A stretch of 64,000 nt of DNA from Oasisia sp. SBJ-2009 (GCA_964017155.1 OZ024861.1:49247513-49311512); one strand, 5' to 3'. Positions 24,012-36,225 are shown, numbered from the stretch's first letter. Numbers and translations: made by a program. The notes: generated from the letters alone by a model not told the origin.

Positions 24012-24903
24012 AAGTAAGTAATGTTTGTAAACACTCCCTAAAACTTGTCTACTCTATGGTTAGTTTAAATCCTGTTGCATCTTAATAGTTAATGCCTTGA
24101 GTGTGCAACTAATTATGCTCTAATATTATATCTAACCCTGTTCTTGTTAACATATCCTAACCTTTTCAATACCTGAGACACTATCCTGAAGACAGTTTGG
24201 TAACACAATCTACAAGTCATTACCATCATTCACCATTTGTCACCCATCAAATACAAGTTACCATTCACCATTGCTTATAATATAAAAGTCTCAATACTTA
24301 ACACCAGTAAACGTGATTCTTAACTCACTATGTATGAACTCTACCCTTCTGTTGTACTTATCATCAAATATCTACCATCCGCCATCATCACTAACAGCCA
24401 AGCTAAACATACATGATTCATCAATTACCATCCACCATTTACCATTTACAAGCGTCTACCATGCATAAGCACCATGGACCCACCGCGCCCAGTCTTCTAC
24501 AAGCATCACACCATGCAGTATTTAAGTTCCACCATTTTCCTTTTCATGCCTTTTTCCTCCACTTAAGAATCCTCTTTTCATATTCCCATTGTGCACTTTT
24601 ATTTTCAGCACCGTTTTAACAAACCAATTTTACATTACAGCGACAATATATCACTACCAAACATGGGCTGGTTCCTCCTGTAAAAACTGCTAACGTTAAA
24701 CACGTTTTGGAACTCTGTAAACATTCCAAATGTTCAAAAATGCCAAAACACCAAAACAGTTTTAGAAAACCACAATCTCTTGACATATGGAACCTGAATA
24801 TTGCATGAAATATGTGGGCAGTAACAGTACCAGAGCTGTGTGCAACATTTTCCAGCATCAACTGGACGTACAAGCGAAGCATAATAAACCCAAAATTACA
24901 AAC

Positions 24904-24915
24904 CTGTCGCTTCGC
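24904..24915 (-). CDS. KIAA2012: Candidate 12-nt microexon 19 (AKRQ)
   Basis: On the minus strand CTTTCCTTAAACAG precedes GCGAAGCGACAG, followed by GTTTGTAAT. The 12 bases are phase 0/0 and encode AKRQ, which continues the coiled coil between exon 18 (..AELQMK) and exon 20 (AEVDEM..). The acceptor is good, the donor weak. Exons 18 and 20 also join in frame without it. Confidence 0.4.
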
Positions 24916-25139
24916 CTGTTTAAGGAAAGTTTTAAATGTTAGCTCACAGAAATCACGCAATTGTAACACATCTTAAATTTTAGTACACAGCTTTGTATAT
25001 ACAGATGATTATTTTAGGAACAGGAAATGTGAAATGAGCGTAAGTTTGTAGGAGCATCGGATAAGTGAGGACATTTTGAAAGAAGCCGATTTGAAGAGCA
25101 TCACTATGAGGAGTAGAAGGCTGGGTAGTTGAGTCACAT

Positions 25140-26673
25140 GAAGAGAAAGAAAGAAAAGGCAGTTCTCCTTACAATCAAACTTTATATCATCAAGATTTGA
25201 CATAATAAAAAATTTCTTAAAATATAAGTTTATATCTTCAAGTATTAACTTAGTAAAACATTTCCTGACACACTTCTTTCTCACATTCCTTACAATATAA
25301 GTTTATATCCTCAAGTATTAACTTAGTAAAACATCTCCTGACACACCTCTTTCTCACATTCCTTACAATATACGTTTATATCCTCAAGTATTAACTTAGT
25401 AAAACATTTCCTGATACACCTCTTTCTCACATTCCTTACAATATAAGTTTATATCTTCAAGTATTAACTTAGTAAAACATTTCCTGACACACCTCTTTCT
25501 CACATTCCTTACAATATAAGTTTACATCTTCAAGTATTAACTTAGTAAAACATTTCCTGATACACCTCTTTCTCACATTCCTTACAATATAAGTTTACAT
25601 CTTCAAGTATTAACTTAGTAAAACATTTCCTGATACACCTCTTTCTCACATTCCTTACAATATAAGTTTACATCTTCAAGTATTAACTTAGTAAAACATT
25701 TCCTGATACACCTCTTTCTCACATTCCTTACAATATAAGTTTACATCTTCAAGTATTAACTTAGTAAAACATTTCCTGACACACCTCTTTCTCACATTCC
25801 TTACAATATAAGTTTACATCTTCAAGTATTAACTTAGTAAAACATTTCCTGATAATCCTGTTTCTCACATTCCTTACAATATAAGTTTACAACTTCAAGT
25901 ATTAACTTAGTAAAACATTTCCTGATACACCTCTTTCTCACATTCTTTACAATATAAGTTTATATCTTCAAGTATTAAGTTAGTAAAACATTTCCTGATA
26001 CACCTCTTTCTCACATTCCTTACAATATAAGTTTATATCTTCAAGTATTAACTTAGTAAAACATTTCCTGACACACCTCTTTCTCACATTCCTTACAATA
26101 TAAGTTTATATCTTCAAGGTTTAACTTAGTAAAACATTCCCTGACACACTTGTTTCTTATATTCCTTACAATATAAGTTTATATCTTCAAGGTTTGACTT
26201 AGTAAAACATTTCCTGACACACCTCTTTCTCACATTCCTTACAATATAAGTTTATATCCTCAAGTATTAACTTAGTAAAACATTTCCTGACACACATATT
26301 TCTCACATTCCTTACAATATAAGTTTATATCCTCAAGTATTAACTTAGTAAAACATTTCCTGACACACCTCTTTCTCACATTCCTTACAATATAAGTTTA
26401 TATCCTCAAGTATTAACTTAGTAAAACATTTCCTGACACACCTATTTCTCACATTCCTTACAATATAAGTTTATATCCTCAAGTATTAACTTAGTAAAAC
26501 ATTTCCTGACACACCTATTTCTCACATTCCTTACAATATAAGTTTATATCCTCAAGTATTAACTTAGTAAAACATTTCCTGACACACCTATTTCTCACAT
26601 TCCTTACAATATAAGTTTATATCCTCAAGTATTAACTTAGTAAAACATTTCCTGATACACCTCTTTCTCACAT
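25140..26673. repeat. 73-bp minisatellite, first array (intron 18/19)
   Basis: About 21 units of 73 bases containing CTCTTTCTCACATTCCTTAC, AATATAAGTTTATATC, TTCAAGTATTAACTTAG and TAAAACATTTCCTGACACAC. It is the same family and orientation as the array at 28640-29992, with exons 17 and 18 between them. Confidence 0.95.
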
Positions 26674-27247
26674 CTTCAAAGATTAAAAGCTGCCATGGAG
26701 ATGAAGTTAGAGAGAAACTCAGCTAATCGGTCGTTTTATGCCCATGTTGAGACAGCAAGATCACTTCTGTGAGGAAAGATTTAAAGGCATGGCAGATGGA
26801 GGAAGACTGGGCCCACAACGGGAAGAAGGGGAAGAGACAACAAAAGCCTCCAAAGGGAAAAGGCAGGGAAGAGTGACAAAAGTGTGAAATTATTTCATTA
26901 AACATTTTACAACATAACGTCTCACTCAGTGATTCAAACATCTGCTTTGTAATCTCTTTAGCATAAAATCAGATATATTCAAAGATAGTAACTAATTTAC
27001 TATGACAAAAGCATTTATAAATGTATTAAAACACCATCTGATAAACCGTATACATGAACCAGGGACATGTATGGCAGACACTGTTACATGTACTTAGATA
27101 AACAAATTATATATTTGAACAAGTAATGGTATATCTTTTAGTGCAAAGTGATCATGCCCATTATATAATTATTATGGGCTACACAAACAAGGAAGGTTAC
27201 AAGATGGCGTCTTTCCAGATGGAAGACGGCTGTTATCTGCAGATTAC

Positions 27248-27316
27248 CTTCATCTGTAATTCAGCCAATCGGTCTGCATCTCTCTGGATTGCCAGCATCG
27301 CTTCATATTTATGCTC
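27248..27316 (-). CDS. KIAA2012: KIAA2012-like exon 18 (coiled coil)
   Basis: The acceptor is GTTGCTTTAG; the donor is ATGAAG|GTAATC; phase 0/0, 69 nt. It encodes EHKYEAMLAIQRDADRLAEL and QMK. Confidence 0.84.
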
Positions 27317-27734
27317 CTAAAGCAACACACAGCCACAACAACAATAAAACATGTTTGAACTGGCTCCAGTCATGAGTTTATGGCCAAAGGATGTTTTGTT
27401 AAGTGACAAAACGGTTACTCCAGACTGAAATGTTTAAGGATAATTTTCATGCAAGTACATACAATTCCACATAATGTGAATGTGGATAACAAATAATTAA
27501 ACATATCTGCAGTATGAAAGATTTTCTTAGCAACATAACTTTTGTAACAGACAAATATCATCATTATGTACAGAATATGGTCTTGGTAAACGTGTTGGTT
27601 AATTTTGGTAACCAACTTTATTTCAATGTAAATGTCCAACATGATTCGTTATGACACCACCCTTCACGAGATAACCCCTAATGAAATTACCCCTTAATGG
27701 GAATCCCCTATGACCACTGCTTAACAGACTACCG

Positions 27735-27950
27735 TTTTGATTAGTTAATTCCGTATTTTACTTTTGAGGTCATTAGTTAGTTTCGTATTTTATTTCTGAG
27801 GTCACTAGTTAGTTTCATATTTTATTTCTGATATTAGTTAGTTTCGTATTTTACTTCTGAGATTAGTTAGTTTCGTATTTTATTTCTGAAATTAGTTAGT
27901 TTCGTATTTTATTTCTCATGTTGTTAATTAGTTTCGTATTTACTGCTGAC
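27735..27950. repeat. AT-rich tandem repeat, about 30-bp unit, left of exon 17
   Basis: TTAGTTTCGTATTTTATTTC plus TGAGGTCA or TGA recurs about seven times. A closely similar repeat flanks the other side of exon 17 (28312-28620). Confidence 0.85.
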
Positions 27951-27987
27951 TTAACTAGCTACACAATTCCAACGATTCCATCCTCAC

Positions 27988-28296
27988 CTCCTCCTCCTTC
28001 ATCCTGGTTATCTCCTCCATCCTCTTCCTCCTCCCCTCCTCCTCCGCATCCCTCTTCCTCTGCTCCGCACTCGCGATATTCCGGAGCATCTCTGCCTCCT
28101 TTTGTCTCGCCGCCTCCTGTAGCTCCTGAGCTTCACTCCTTCTCCGAGCTGCTGCTTCCTTCTTTCGTTCTGCCTCTGCCCTTCGTTTCTCCTCCCTCTC
28201 CTCCTTAGCCGCCGTCCGTGTTGCCTCCTTCGCTGCCTTCTCGGCCTCCTTTGCTTCCGCCAATCGCCTCGCCTCCGCCTGTTTCTCCTGTATCCG
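27988..28296 (-). CDS. KIAA2012: KIAA2012-like exon 17 (long coiled coil)
   Basis: 309 nt, phase 0/0. The acceptor is GTCATCAG before CGGATACAG; the donor is GAGGAG|GTGAGG. It encodes RIQEKQAEARRLAEAKEAEK and KEEREEKRRAEAERKKEAAA through ITRMKEEE. It is almost pure Glu/Lys/Arg/Ala helix, the core of the DUF4670-like region. Confidence 0.9.
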
Positions 28297-28311
28297 CTGA
28301 TGACAAACAGG

Positions 28312-28620
28312 TTTGTTGATTAGTTTCGTATTTTATGTTATTTATTAGTTTCGTATTTTACGTTGTTTATTAGTTTCATATTTTATATTATTTATTATTT
28401 TCATATTTTATGTTATTTATTACTTTCATATTTTATGTTATTTATCAGTTTTGTATATTATCTATGTTACCAATATTTCATATTTTATTCCATTTATTTA
28501 CTAATTGTTTATTTTATATCTGTTATTTATTAGTTTTGTGTTTTATTGGTTTGTTAATGGTTTCTTATTTTCTTATTTATTAGTTTCAGATTTTATTTCT
28601 GTTATTGGTTAGTTTCATAT
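28312..28620. repeat. AT-rich tandem repeat right of exon 17
   Basis: TTAGTTTCGTATTTTATGTT plus ATTTA recurs with drift. The consensus is shared with 27735-27950. Confidence 0.82.
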
Positions 28621-28639
28621 TATATTAATAAAATACTTA

Positions 28640-29992
28640 ATAAAGCATTTCCTGACACACCTCTTTCTGACATTCCTTAAAATATAAGTTTATATCTTCA
28701 AGTATTAACTTATTAAAACATTTCCTGACACAACCGTTTCTCATATTCCTTACAATATAAGTTTATATCTTCAAGTATTAACTTAGTAAAGCATTTCCTG
28801 ACACACCCGTTTATAATATTCCTTACAATATATGTTTATATCTTCAAGTATTAACTTAGTAAAGCATTTCCTCACACACCCGTTTCTCATATTCCTTACA
28901 ATATATGTTTATATCTTCAAGGACTAACTTAGTAAGACATTTCCTGACACACTTGTTTCTCATATTCCTTACAATATATGTTTATATCTTCAAGTATTAA
29001 CTTAGTAAAACATTTCCTGACACACCTCTTTCTCACATTCCTTAAGATATAAGTTTATATCTTCAAGGATTAACTTAGTAAAACATTTCCTGACACACCT
29101 CTTTCTATATCTTCAAGGATTGACATAGTAAAACATTTCCTGACACACCTCTTTCTCACATTCCTTACAATATAAGTTTATATATCTTCAAGGATTGACA
29201 TAATAAAACATTTCCTGACACACCTCTTTCTCACATTCCTTACAATATAAGTTTATAATTATCTTCAAGTATTAACTTAATAAAACATTTCCTGACACAC
29301 CTCTTTCTCACATTCCTTACAATATAAGTTAATATCTTCTGACACACTTGTTTCTCACATTCCTTACAATATAAGTTTATATCTTCAAGGATTAACTTAG
29401 CAAACATTTCCTGACACACCTCTTTCTCACATTCCTTACAATATAAGTTTATATCTTCAAGGTTTAACTTAGTAAAACATTCCCTGACACACTTGTTTCT
29501 TATATTCCTTACAATATAAGTTTATATCTTCAAGGATTGACTTAGTAAAACATTTCCTGACCACCTCTTTCTCACATTCCTTACAATATAAGTTTATATC
29601 TTCAAGGATTAACATAGTAAAACATTTCCTGACACACCTCTTATGCTCCTTACAATCAAATTTTATATCTTCAAGGATTATAACATAGTAAAACATTTCC
29701 TGACACAGCTCTTATGCTCCTTACAATCAAATTTTATATCTTCAAGGATTATAACATAGTAAAACATTTCCTGACACACCTCTTATGCTCCTTACAATCA
29801 AATTTTATATCTTCAAGGATTATAACATAGTAAAACATTTCCTGACACACCTCTTATGCTCCTTACAATCAAATTTTATATCTTCAAGGATTATAACATA
29901 GTAAAACATTTCCTGACACACCTCTTATGCTCCTTACAATCAAATTTTATATCTTCAAGGATTATAACATAGTAAAACATTTCCTGACACAC
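28640..29992. repeat. 73-bp minisatellite, second array, ending at exon 16 donor
   Basis: About 18 units related to 25140-26673. The six units nearest exon 16 are a subtype with CTTATGCTCCTTACAATC. On the gene strand every unit carries AAGAG or GAAAGAG followed by GTGTGTCAGG, identical to the exon 16/intron 16 junction. Confidence 0.95.
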
Positions 29993-30076
29993 CTCTTTCT
30001 CTTCAGCCAATTTCGCCTTTGCATCCTCACTCTCTTTGGTCTGCCGCTCCAACTCTTCCGCTTGCTCCAGAGCTAG
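29993..30076 (-). CDS. KIAA2012: KIAA2012-like exon 16 (coiled coil)
   Basis: 84 nt, phase 0/0. The acceptor is GTTTTGGCAG; the donor is AAAGAG|GTGTGTCAGG. It encodes LALEQAEELERQTKESEDAK and AKLAEEKE. The donor and preceding exon bases are the seed copy of the 73-bp array unit. Confidence 0.88.
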
Positions 30077-30386
30077 CTGCCAAAACACAGGTCAAAGGTT
30101 GTGTCAACAATCTATATATTTACATATCTACATATATATGATGTGCTTAATTTTTAGACGTTTTTTTTTTACACAAAAAGTCCAGATAGTTCCATTCTTG
30201 AGATTCAAAAAACCCATATGAGAAATTGTTATACAACGGAGCAAGTCAGAAACCATGAAAAAAATGGAATGCAGAGAGTATCAACATTTTAGATACAAGA
30301 TTCTGTTACACATGTATTTGGCTATGGCTTTTAGGTAAAAATAAATCATGTATATCTCACTACGTGGTGTAGTCATCACACGCTAC

Positions 30387-30539
30387 CTGTTTCTCCACCT
30401 TCCGAGCTTCGCGCAGAGCTTCCTTCTCAGCAACGATACTCATCCTTTTCTGCCTTGTTTCCTCGTTCTTCCGTGTCTTCTTAATCACCTTCTTTTTGAC
30501 AAACTTCTCAAAAGCCCCTCTCTTTCCAGTTTCCGTGGC
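30387..30539 (-). CDS. KIAA2012: KIAA2012-like exon 15 (start of coiled coil)
   Basis: 153 nt, phase 0/0. The acceptor is TTTCTTGCAG; the donor is AAACAG|GTAGCG. It encodes ATETGKRGAFEKFVKKKVIK, then EALREARKVEKQ. It is strongly basic at first (KKKVIKKTRKN), then heptad-like. Confidence 0.9.
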
Positions 30540-30752
30540 CTGCAAGAAATAAAAAAAATCTATATGAGAACTGATAAAAATGGCGTCTCCAGTGAGGACT
30601 GTGTAGTGTGACCAGCTATCGGTGTTTAAGCCAAAGAATGTCGGATAAATCCATCCAGTGTGAGGGCCATAAGATTCTTCTTCTTCTTCAATATACTGGA
30701 CTGGGCCCTTTCCAGGCATTAAAATTCCAATCGAAGCCTGTGCACTTGTGTG

Positions 30753-30845
30753 TGTGTGTGTGTGCACTTGTGTGTGTGTGTGCGTGTGCGTGTGCGTGTG
30801 CGTGTGCGTGTGCGTGTGCGTGTGCGTGTGCGTGTGCGTGTGCTC
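30753..30845. repeat. (TG)n/(TGTGCG)n microsatellite
   Basis: TG run followed by about eleven TGTGCG units, alternating purine-pyrimidine throughout. Confidence 0.95.
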
Positions 30846-30961
30846 TCTTAAAACAGTTAATATAAAAACAAAATTTATATTAAAACGTTAATAAAGTTAT
30901 TCTATGAACCTCTGGTGATTTAAAAAATTATTATTATGATGTACATAGTCTTATGAAGAAA

Positions 30962-31245
30962 TTAATGCAGATGTTAAGGCCCGAAAGCCAGTTCTGAAAG
31001 CCTCTGGGCATGTGGTGGCTGATAGGCTTGTGGGGAGCCTATTCCACTGTCTAAGGGTTGCATGAAAAAATGAATGGTAAATGGCTGGGTGGTCTGCCCG
31101 TGCATGTCGAAAACGCTGGGCTCCCCGCGTTCTGGGGTCACTCCGTTGGAAGTACTGGTCTAAGGTGATGTCAACATGACTGGTGTTGATTTTGTGAAGG
31201 AGACTTAGGCGGTTGTTCTTCTTCCTCGTTTCCAGGCTTTCTCAG
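30962..31245 (-). mobile_element. LINE fragment (reverse transcriptase C-terminal region)
   Basis: The minus-strand translation reads ETRKNNRLSLLHKINTSHVD, then DPRTRGAQRFRHARADHPAI and YHSFFHATLRQWNRLPTSLS. The R-TRG...YxxSFF-T---WN-LP pattern is the end of many non-LTR reverse transcriptase ORFs. It is a 5'-truncated relic in intron 14. Confidence 0.75.
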
Positions 31246-32014
31246 TGTAGATTGGGGTCATTCATCCCCACGTGGCAGACAGATATTAGCTTCTGGCTCA
31301 GTCATCTTGCCCGATCACTTTGCAAAATGCAGCATTTATACTCAGCCAACATACTCCAGGAAGTAATTATATTCACACACAACAAATACTACTCAGCCAC
31401 CCACAAGAATTGTTGACTGGGTAATTAATTATAAAAAAGATTATTGGTTTTCCCGGAGTTGAGGGCTCTGTCTTAGAACTGGGGCAGAGGTGGGGTGGAT
31501 GTCTGCACTGTTCTCACAGGTGAAACACCCTCAACCTACAAAGTCAAATTCTAGTTTGATTCAGATGACTTCCATGATATTATGCCGTGGTGGGTATCTG
31601 CCAGGGTCTGTAACTCTGTATGTGGTTCCCACCCCTGGCTTGTGAGGATGGGACGATTTGTCAATCGGGTACTTTGTTTCCAGGTCACCAGTCAACATGG
31701 AGGTTTTTTTTTTTATTGAATTGAAATTAATTTTAACAACAACAACAACAACTACTACTACATTTTAAATACAGTGCATACAATACATTTATTTGTTGAA
31801 AAAAGGGTAAAAGAAGTACAATACTTATCATGTTTACCCTTATAATTGCTTAATTTCATACATAAAACATCTGAACAGTGCAATAGAACGTGCGACAACA
31901 CTATTTACATGTGTAACCATACGACATTTAAATAAAAAAGACATTGTGACATTTATTGAAGAAAAAAACTTTTATAATAATAAACAATGTAAATGTTTAA
32001 TTTTGTTATCTACT

Positions 32015-32239
32015 TTATGTTCGCAAAATGGTCTGGGACTCTAACACATAACTATTCAACAGTCTATCTGTATAAATGTTTTTGAAATGATGAATATTTT
32101 TACAACTAATCAGTGATTTATCGAGGGAGTTCCAAAGTTTAACTCCAGTAACAGAAATACGCATACTTTTTAAGTTAGTATGTACATGGATTTGCTTGAA
32201 CTTACATTTATGTCCAGCTAAGGAGACACAATACATCAC
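32015..32239 (-). mobile_element. LINE fragment (ORF C-terminus)
   Basis: The minus frame reads MRISVTGVKLWNSLDKSLIS, then NIHHFKNIYTDRLLNSYVLE. The I-GxKLWNSL...FK...LL-SY ending is typical of LINE ORF2 proteins. It probably belongs to a different family from 30962-31245. Confidence 0.75.
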
Positions 32240-32358
32240 AACATTGGTCAGGGCCTAACTTTATTATGTATCTGCGAAAACAATACAAATTATATTTTCA
32301 ACAACGACTCATTCTATAAAGAACACTGAGTTGGGGTAATTAAATAAATACAACTCAC

Positions 32359-32426
32359 CTGTGCTCCTTCAGTTACATCCTTTGCTACGTCAAACAGTGA
32401 CGTAACTTCTGTTGTTTTCTTTGCCC
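32359..32426 (-). CDS. KIAA2012: KIAA2012-like exon 14
   Basis: 68 nt, enters phase 1, leaves phase 0. The acceptor is ATGTTTGCAG; the donor is GCACAG|GTGAGT. It encodes GAKKTTEVTSLFDVAKDVTE and GAQ. Confidence 0.86.
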
Positions 32427-32499
32427 CTGCAAACATTACGAAAATTGTCATTCGAACTGTCAAAACTGCAATGACTTCAATACAAACTACACCCGTGTG

Positions 32500-32765
32500 T
32501 TGCCTCAGATTTTGGCGGAATAATTTGAATCAAACTGGCACAAGAGAAAAGTGAAGGAGGCCATATACATAAAACAGAGAGCCCCTACCATGAACAGAGT
32601 CCAGGGATACCATCTGCCTGCCATCTACAATCAAATTATCCCACCGAAATCTGAGGCAACACACGTGACACCAGTACATGAACAAGGTCCGTAGCTGACG
32701 GATTGAAACGTCGTACTCATCTTCGACATTAAGCTCCAAAGTAAGTTAAATTATCTACAGTCAAC
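32500..32765 (+). mobile_element. Penelope-like element 3' fragment
   Basis: The + frame gives NWHKRKVKEAIYIKQRAPTM, then NRVQGYHLPAIYNQIIPPKS, the tail of the GIY-YIG ORF seen at 15.2-15.4 kb. A terminal segment with ACGGATTGAAACGTCGTACT follows. It lies in intron 13, 70 bases from exon 14. Confidence 0.8.
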
Positions 32766-32949
32766 AGAAGGGTCTAGGCGTATGAGACAGTGGAGGTTGA
32801 GCTCAGACATGGATACATACTACAGCCTTTCAGAGTCCTCTTTCTCCGACCAAAGTGGTCGGATTAGAGAGGTTCCACTATAATGATGTTGTCATTATTA
32901 CTAAGTGTACTACATGAGAAGATATCAGTCCATTTGCTTCTCCACTCAC

Positions 32950-33034
32950 CGTCTACCATAGATGGTGTCTCAGTAGCTATGTCCATCACGTCTGCAAGGT
33001 CGTGGGTCTTCAACATGGCTTCTTGTATGGAGGC
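32950..33034 (-). CDS. KIAA2012: KIAA2012-like exon 13
   Basis: 85 nt, enters phase 0, leaves phase 1. The acceptor is GTAATGGCAG; the donor is GTAGACG|GTGAGT. It encodes ASIQEAMLKTHDLADVMDIA and TETPSMVD. Confidence 0.87.
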
Positions 33035-33069
33035 CTGCCATTACACACACTGTAGGTTAAAACTGGTGT

Positions 33070-33269
33070 TTCTGGGGAGTGCTTGAATGTGATTGTGTGC
33101 ATGCGTGCATGTGAGCATTTTTGCGCACGCACGCACGTATGTGTGCTTGTGTGTGTATGTATGAATTATGTATCAGCTTGCAAATGTGTGTGTGTGTGTG
33201 TTTATGTGTGTGCATGTGTGGGTGTGTGCATTTGTGTGCGGCTGTACATGTATGCATCATATATCTGCA

Positions 33270-33319
<50 letters not shown>

Positions 33320-33394
33320 TGTGTTTGTTTGTGTGTATGTGCATGCAGGCTTGTGCATGTGCATATGTGTGTATTGTGTATGTATATATGTATG

Positions 33395-33428
<34 letters not shown>

Positions 33429-33555
33429 TGTATGTGTGTATGTGTGTGTGTGAGTGTGTGTGTGTGTGTGTGTGTAGTTGTGTGCCTGTGAGTGTGTGTG
33501 TGTGTGTGCGTGCGTGCGTGCGTACGTGTGTGCGTGTGTGCATGTGTGTGTATAA
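33070..33555. repeat. TG-rich compound microsatellite
   Basis: TG, TGCA, TATG and TGCG blocks over nearly 500 bases in intron 12. Cys/Val-rich and His/Thr-rich frames are artefacts. Confidence 0.95.
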
Positions 33556-33982
33556 TAACTGTAATATCAATGTACACTTTACATAGACACAGGAACAAGA
33601 AGCATTGGGCCCAGTATTGGGGGCAGGAGCTGGTTGCAGATAATAAAATAATTGCATGCATTCATGTGTTAATGCATGGACGCATGTGTGCAAATGTGTT
33701 ATGTGTGGATTAGGACATATGTAGTTAAGTGTGTCTTTGAGTGGATGAGTGTTGGTATGTATGCATGCACACATGTCTGTGTCCACATGGACTAAATTGA
33801 CACGAACAAGTTAATTAGATGTTAAATATGTCCATAACTATTCAGTCTCCGACATGGTCTCAGACAATAGCTATGCAGGGAAGATGACAGGATTCATTGA
33901 GCCAAAATAAGACAAACATAGAAGACATACATGTAGCAGCTGGATCTGTCACACAGAGAGTCAATTAAACACCACAGCTCAC

Positions 33983-34557
33983 CTTTGACCCCAATGCGTC
34001 ATCTCCCTGTCCTTTCTGACTCCCACCAATGGCAGATGTTTTGTTGACTTCTGACACCAACTTTGTAGCACGCCCCACTTCTGACACCATTTCGCCATCC
34101 TGCCTTTCGCTCGATTTCAACTGTTCCCCTACATCCAAACCAACCCCAGTCACTTGATTATCGGGCTTGGTTTTTGCCGATTTCAAAACAATTCCCACAG
34201 CTTCATGACCTTGGGATGACCTTGCATTTTTCTTTCCAACACTTTCTCGCCGCGCCACCGATTTTGACCTACTTCGCCGTCTCTCCAGCGCCCCCTTGTG
34301 GCCACGAGTGGAAGGTGATTCTGAATCAGCCATTTTTTCTGTGAGGTCACTCTTTGTCTTCGAGCTGCTTCCACCGGAATGGTGAGACCGCAAGCTGGCA
34401 ACAGAACTCCGCCTAGTGGCAGGCATGGGAACTGATGGAGGATGGGGAGGTCGGGCGAGTAAGTCTGGTGCCACGGCTGTCGTGGATGGAGGGTGGGGCT
34501 GTATCCCCGATGAAATCCCAGACTTTGACAGCCAACTTTTCTCCGATTTTTGTTGAC
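33983..34557 (-). CDS. KIAA2012: KIAA2012-like exon 12 (disordered Ser/Pro/Lys-rich)
   Basis: 575 nt, the largest exon; enters phase 1 after ACACATGTAG, leaves phase 0 at TCAAAG|GTGAGC. It encodes about 191 residues: GQQKSEKSWLSKSGISSG, PPHPPSVPMPATRRSSVASL, a basic Arg/Ser stretch (LERRRSRSKSVARRESVG), then an acidic/Ser tail. No domain is recognised. The composition suggests a flexible, possibly phosphorylated linker. Confidence 0.88.
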
Positions 34558-35107
34558 CTACATGTGTAAACATAATTCAGTGTTACTAATTCACTTTTCC
34601 TTTCATCAACAAACATTCCCGCATGTCTGTGTAGTTAATGTAATTTTTATATGCTTTACCTGCCATTTTAACGTTTCTGACAATTGTAAATAGTGCTACC
34701 CTCTTGTGATCATTGCAGCAAGTGTCCAAACTTGCAGATATGTCATAATAGAGGGTAAAAAACACACAATCCAGTTTATGTAAAAATGTAGATATGTCAT
34801 TATGGTTGTTGGGTGTATATGTTCTTAACAGGAAGTTTTTTCTATGTTAAGAAAGTGTTTAAAGATAGTCTTTTATTAGACATTTTAATTAATTCAAATT
34901 GTTCTGACATGATGGGCATTGTTTTAGAATGTTTTCTTTTTATTGTTATACATTTTAAAATCAGTGTTTAATTTATATAAACTTTTTTTTAATAAATTGA
35001 CATACACAGTTTTAACATTGTATGTCTTAAAACCATTAATTTGTTTTATATTAATTAATATAATTTTCATACCTCATTTTATTATTGTGCATTTTAAAAC
35101 CAATGTT

Positions 35108-35109
35108 TA

Positions 35110-35186
<77 letters not shown>
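35108..35186. repeat. (TA)n tract
   Basis: Pure TA dinucleotides in intron 11. Confidence 0.96.
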
Positions 35187-35188
<2 letters not shown>

Positions 35189-35459
35189 AATTATATAAAT
35201 ATAAGTTAATATCAATTAAACACTGATTTTAAATAATATAAATATATACATATATCTATATATATATTTATATAAGTTATATAGTCTATCTATTTAATAA
35301 TATACATTTATTATATTGACTGTTCAACACATATACATCGATCCGGCATGCAGGAATTAGCACTACAGTAACATCTAATAATTATTATAAACAGAATGAA
35401 CACACTAAATAAATCTGTGAAAGTTGGCAACAGCCATTGGAATGAAGTCTGTAACTTAC

Positions 35460-35567
35460 CCATCTTGTCAACGTCTCCCTTGGCTGACACAGTCACTGCC
35501 GATGAGACATCAGAACTGAGATGCCCTGTCACCTCGACCTTGATCACATTCAGGGTGTCAGCGTCAC
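35460..35567 (-). CDS. KIAA2012: KIAA2012-like exon 11
   Basis: 108 nt, phase 1/1. The acceptor is GATTTCACAG; the donor is AAGATGG|GTAAGT. It encodes GDADTLNVIKVEVTGHLSSD and VSSAVTVSAKGDVDKM. The symmetrical phase means skipping would keep the frame. Confidence 0.88.
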
Positions 35568-36225
35568 CTGTGAAATCAATTTTGTAGTTCATGAAAACAG
35601 CTTTTTTCCATTTCTTTATATGACGTACATCTGTCTTTACCAGGGTTAATCCCGAGGTGGAATTATGGGACCAATAGATGTTGGTCTCTTCCAAAAGACA
35701 CCCACCAATGGGAAGAAAAATTGGCCTGTGCATTGTGTGCTCTGTTGCCTAGCAACACGTCTGTCAAGCTATTCAAAATGGCTGCCAAACGTACAAAGCA
35801 TTTGGATATTGCTATGTATATCTTGTTGAAATTCTGACCCAAGAGATTTTCTTTATAACAGACACACACAGATGATTTTTGAAGTGACGACTGTATGCTG
35901 GCATGTTTGAATAAATTAGCAGCCACAATTAGTAATGCAATTCATTACTGTTATCAACATCGCTGGCAAAAACAAAGCTCGACAGATCTCACACACATAA
36001 TTCTGATTGCCACGCAAGTAAACAGCATCAGAGTGGATCGATCAATTGGCCAAGTTTTCAAATGGCCATAGATGTTCCCAAATTGAATGTTGTGTTCTTC
36101 CACTTAGCTGCATGTATGCCTCCACCCCTCACCTCGCTAACCCCACCCCTCATGTCCCTAACCCCACCCCTCACCTCACTAACCCCACCCCTCACCTTGC
36201 TAACCCCACCCCTCACCTCATTAAA

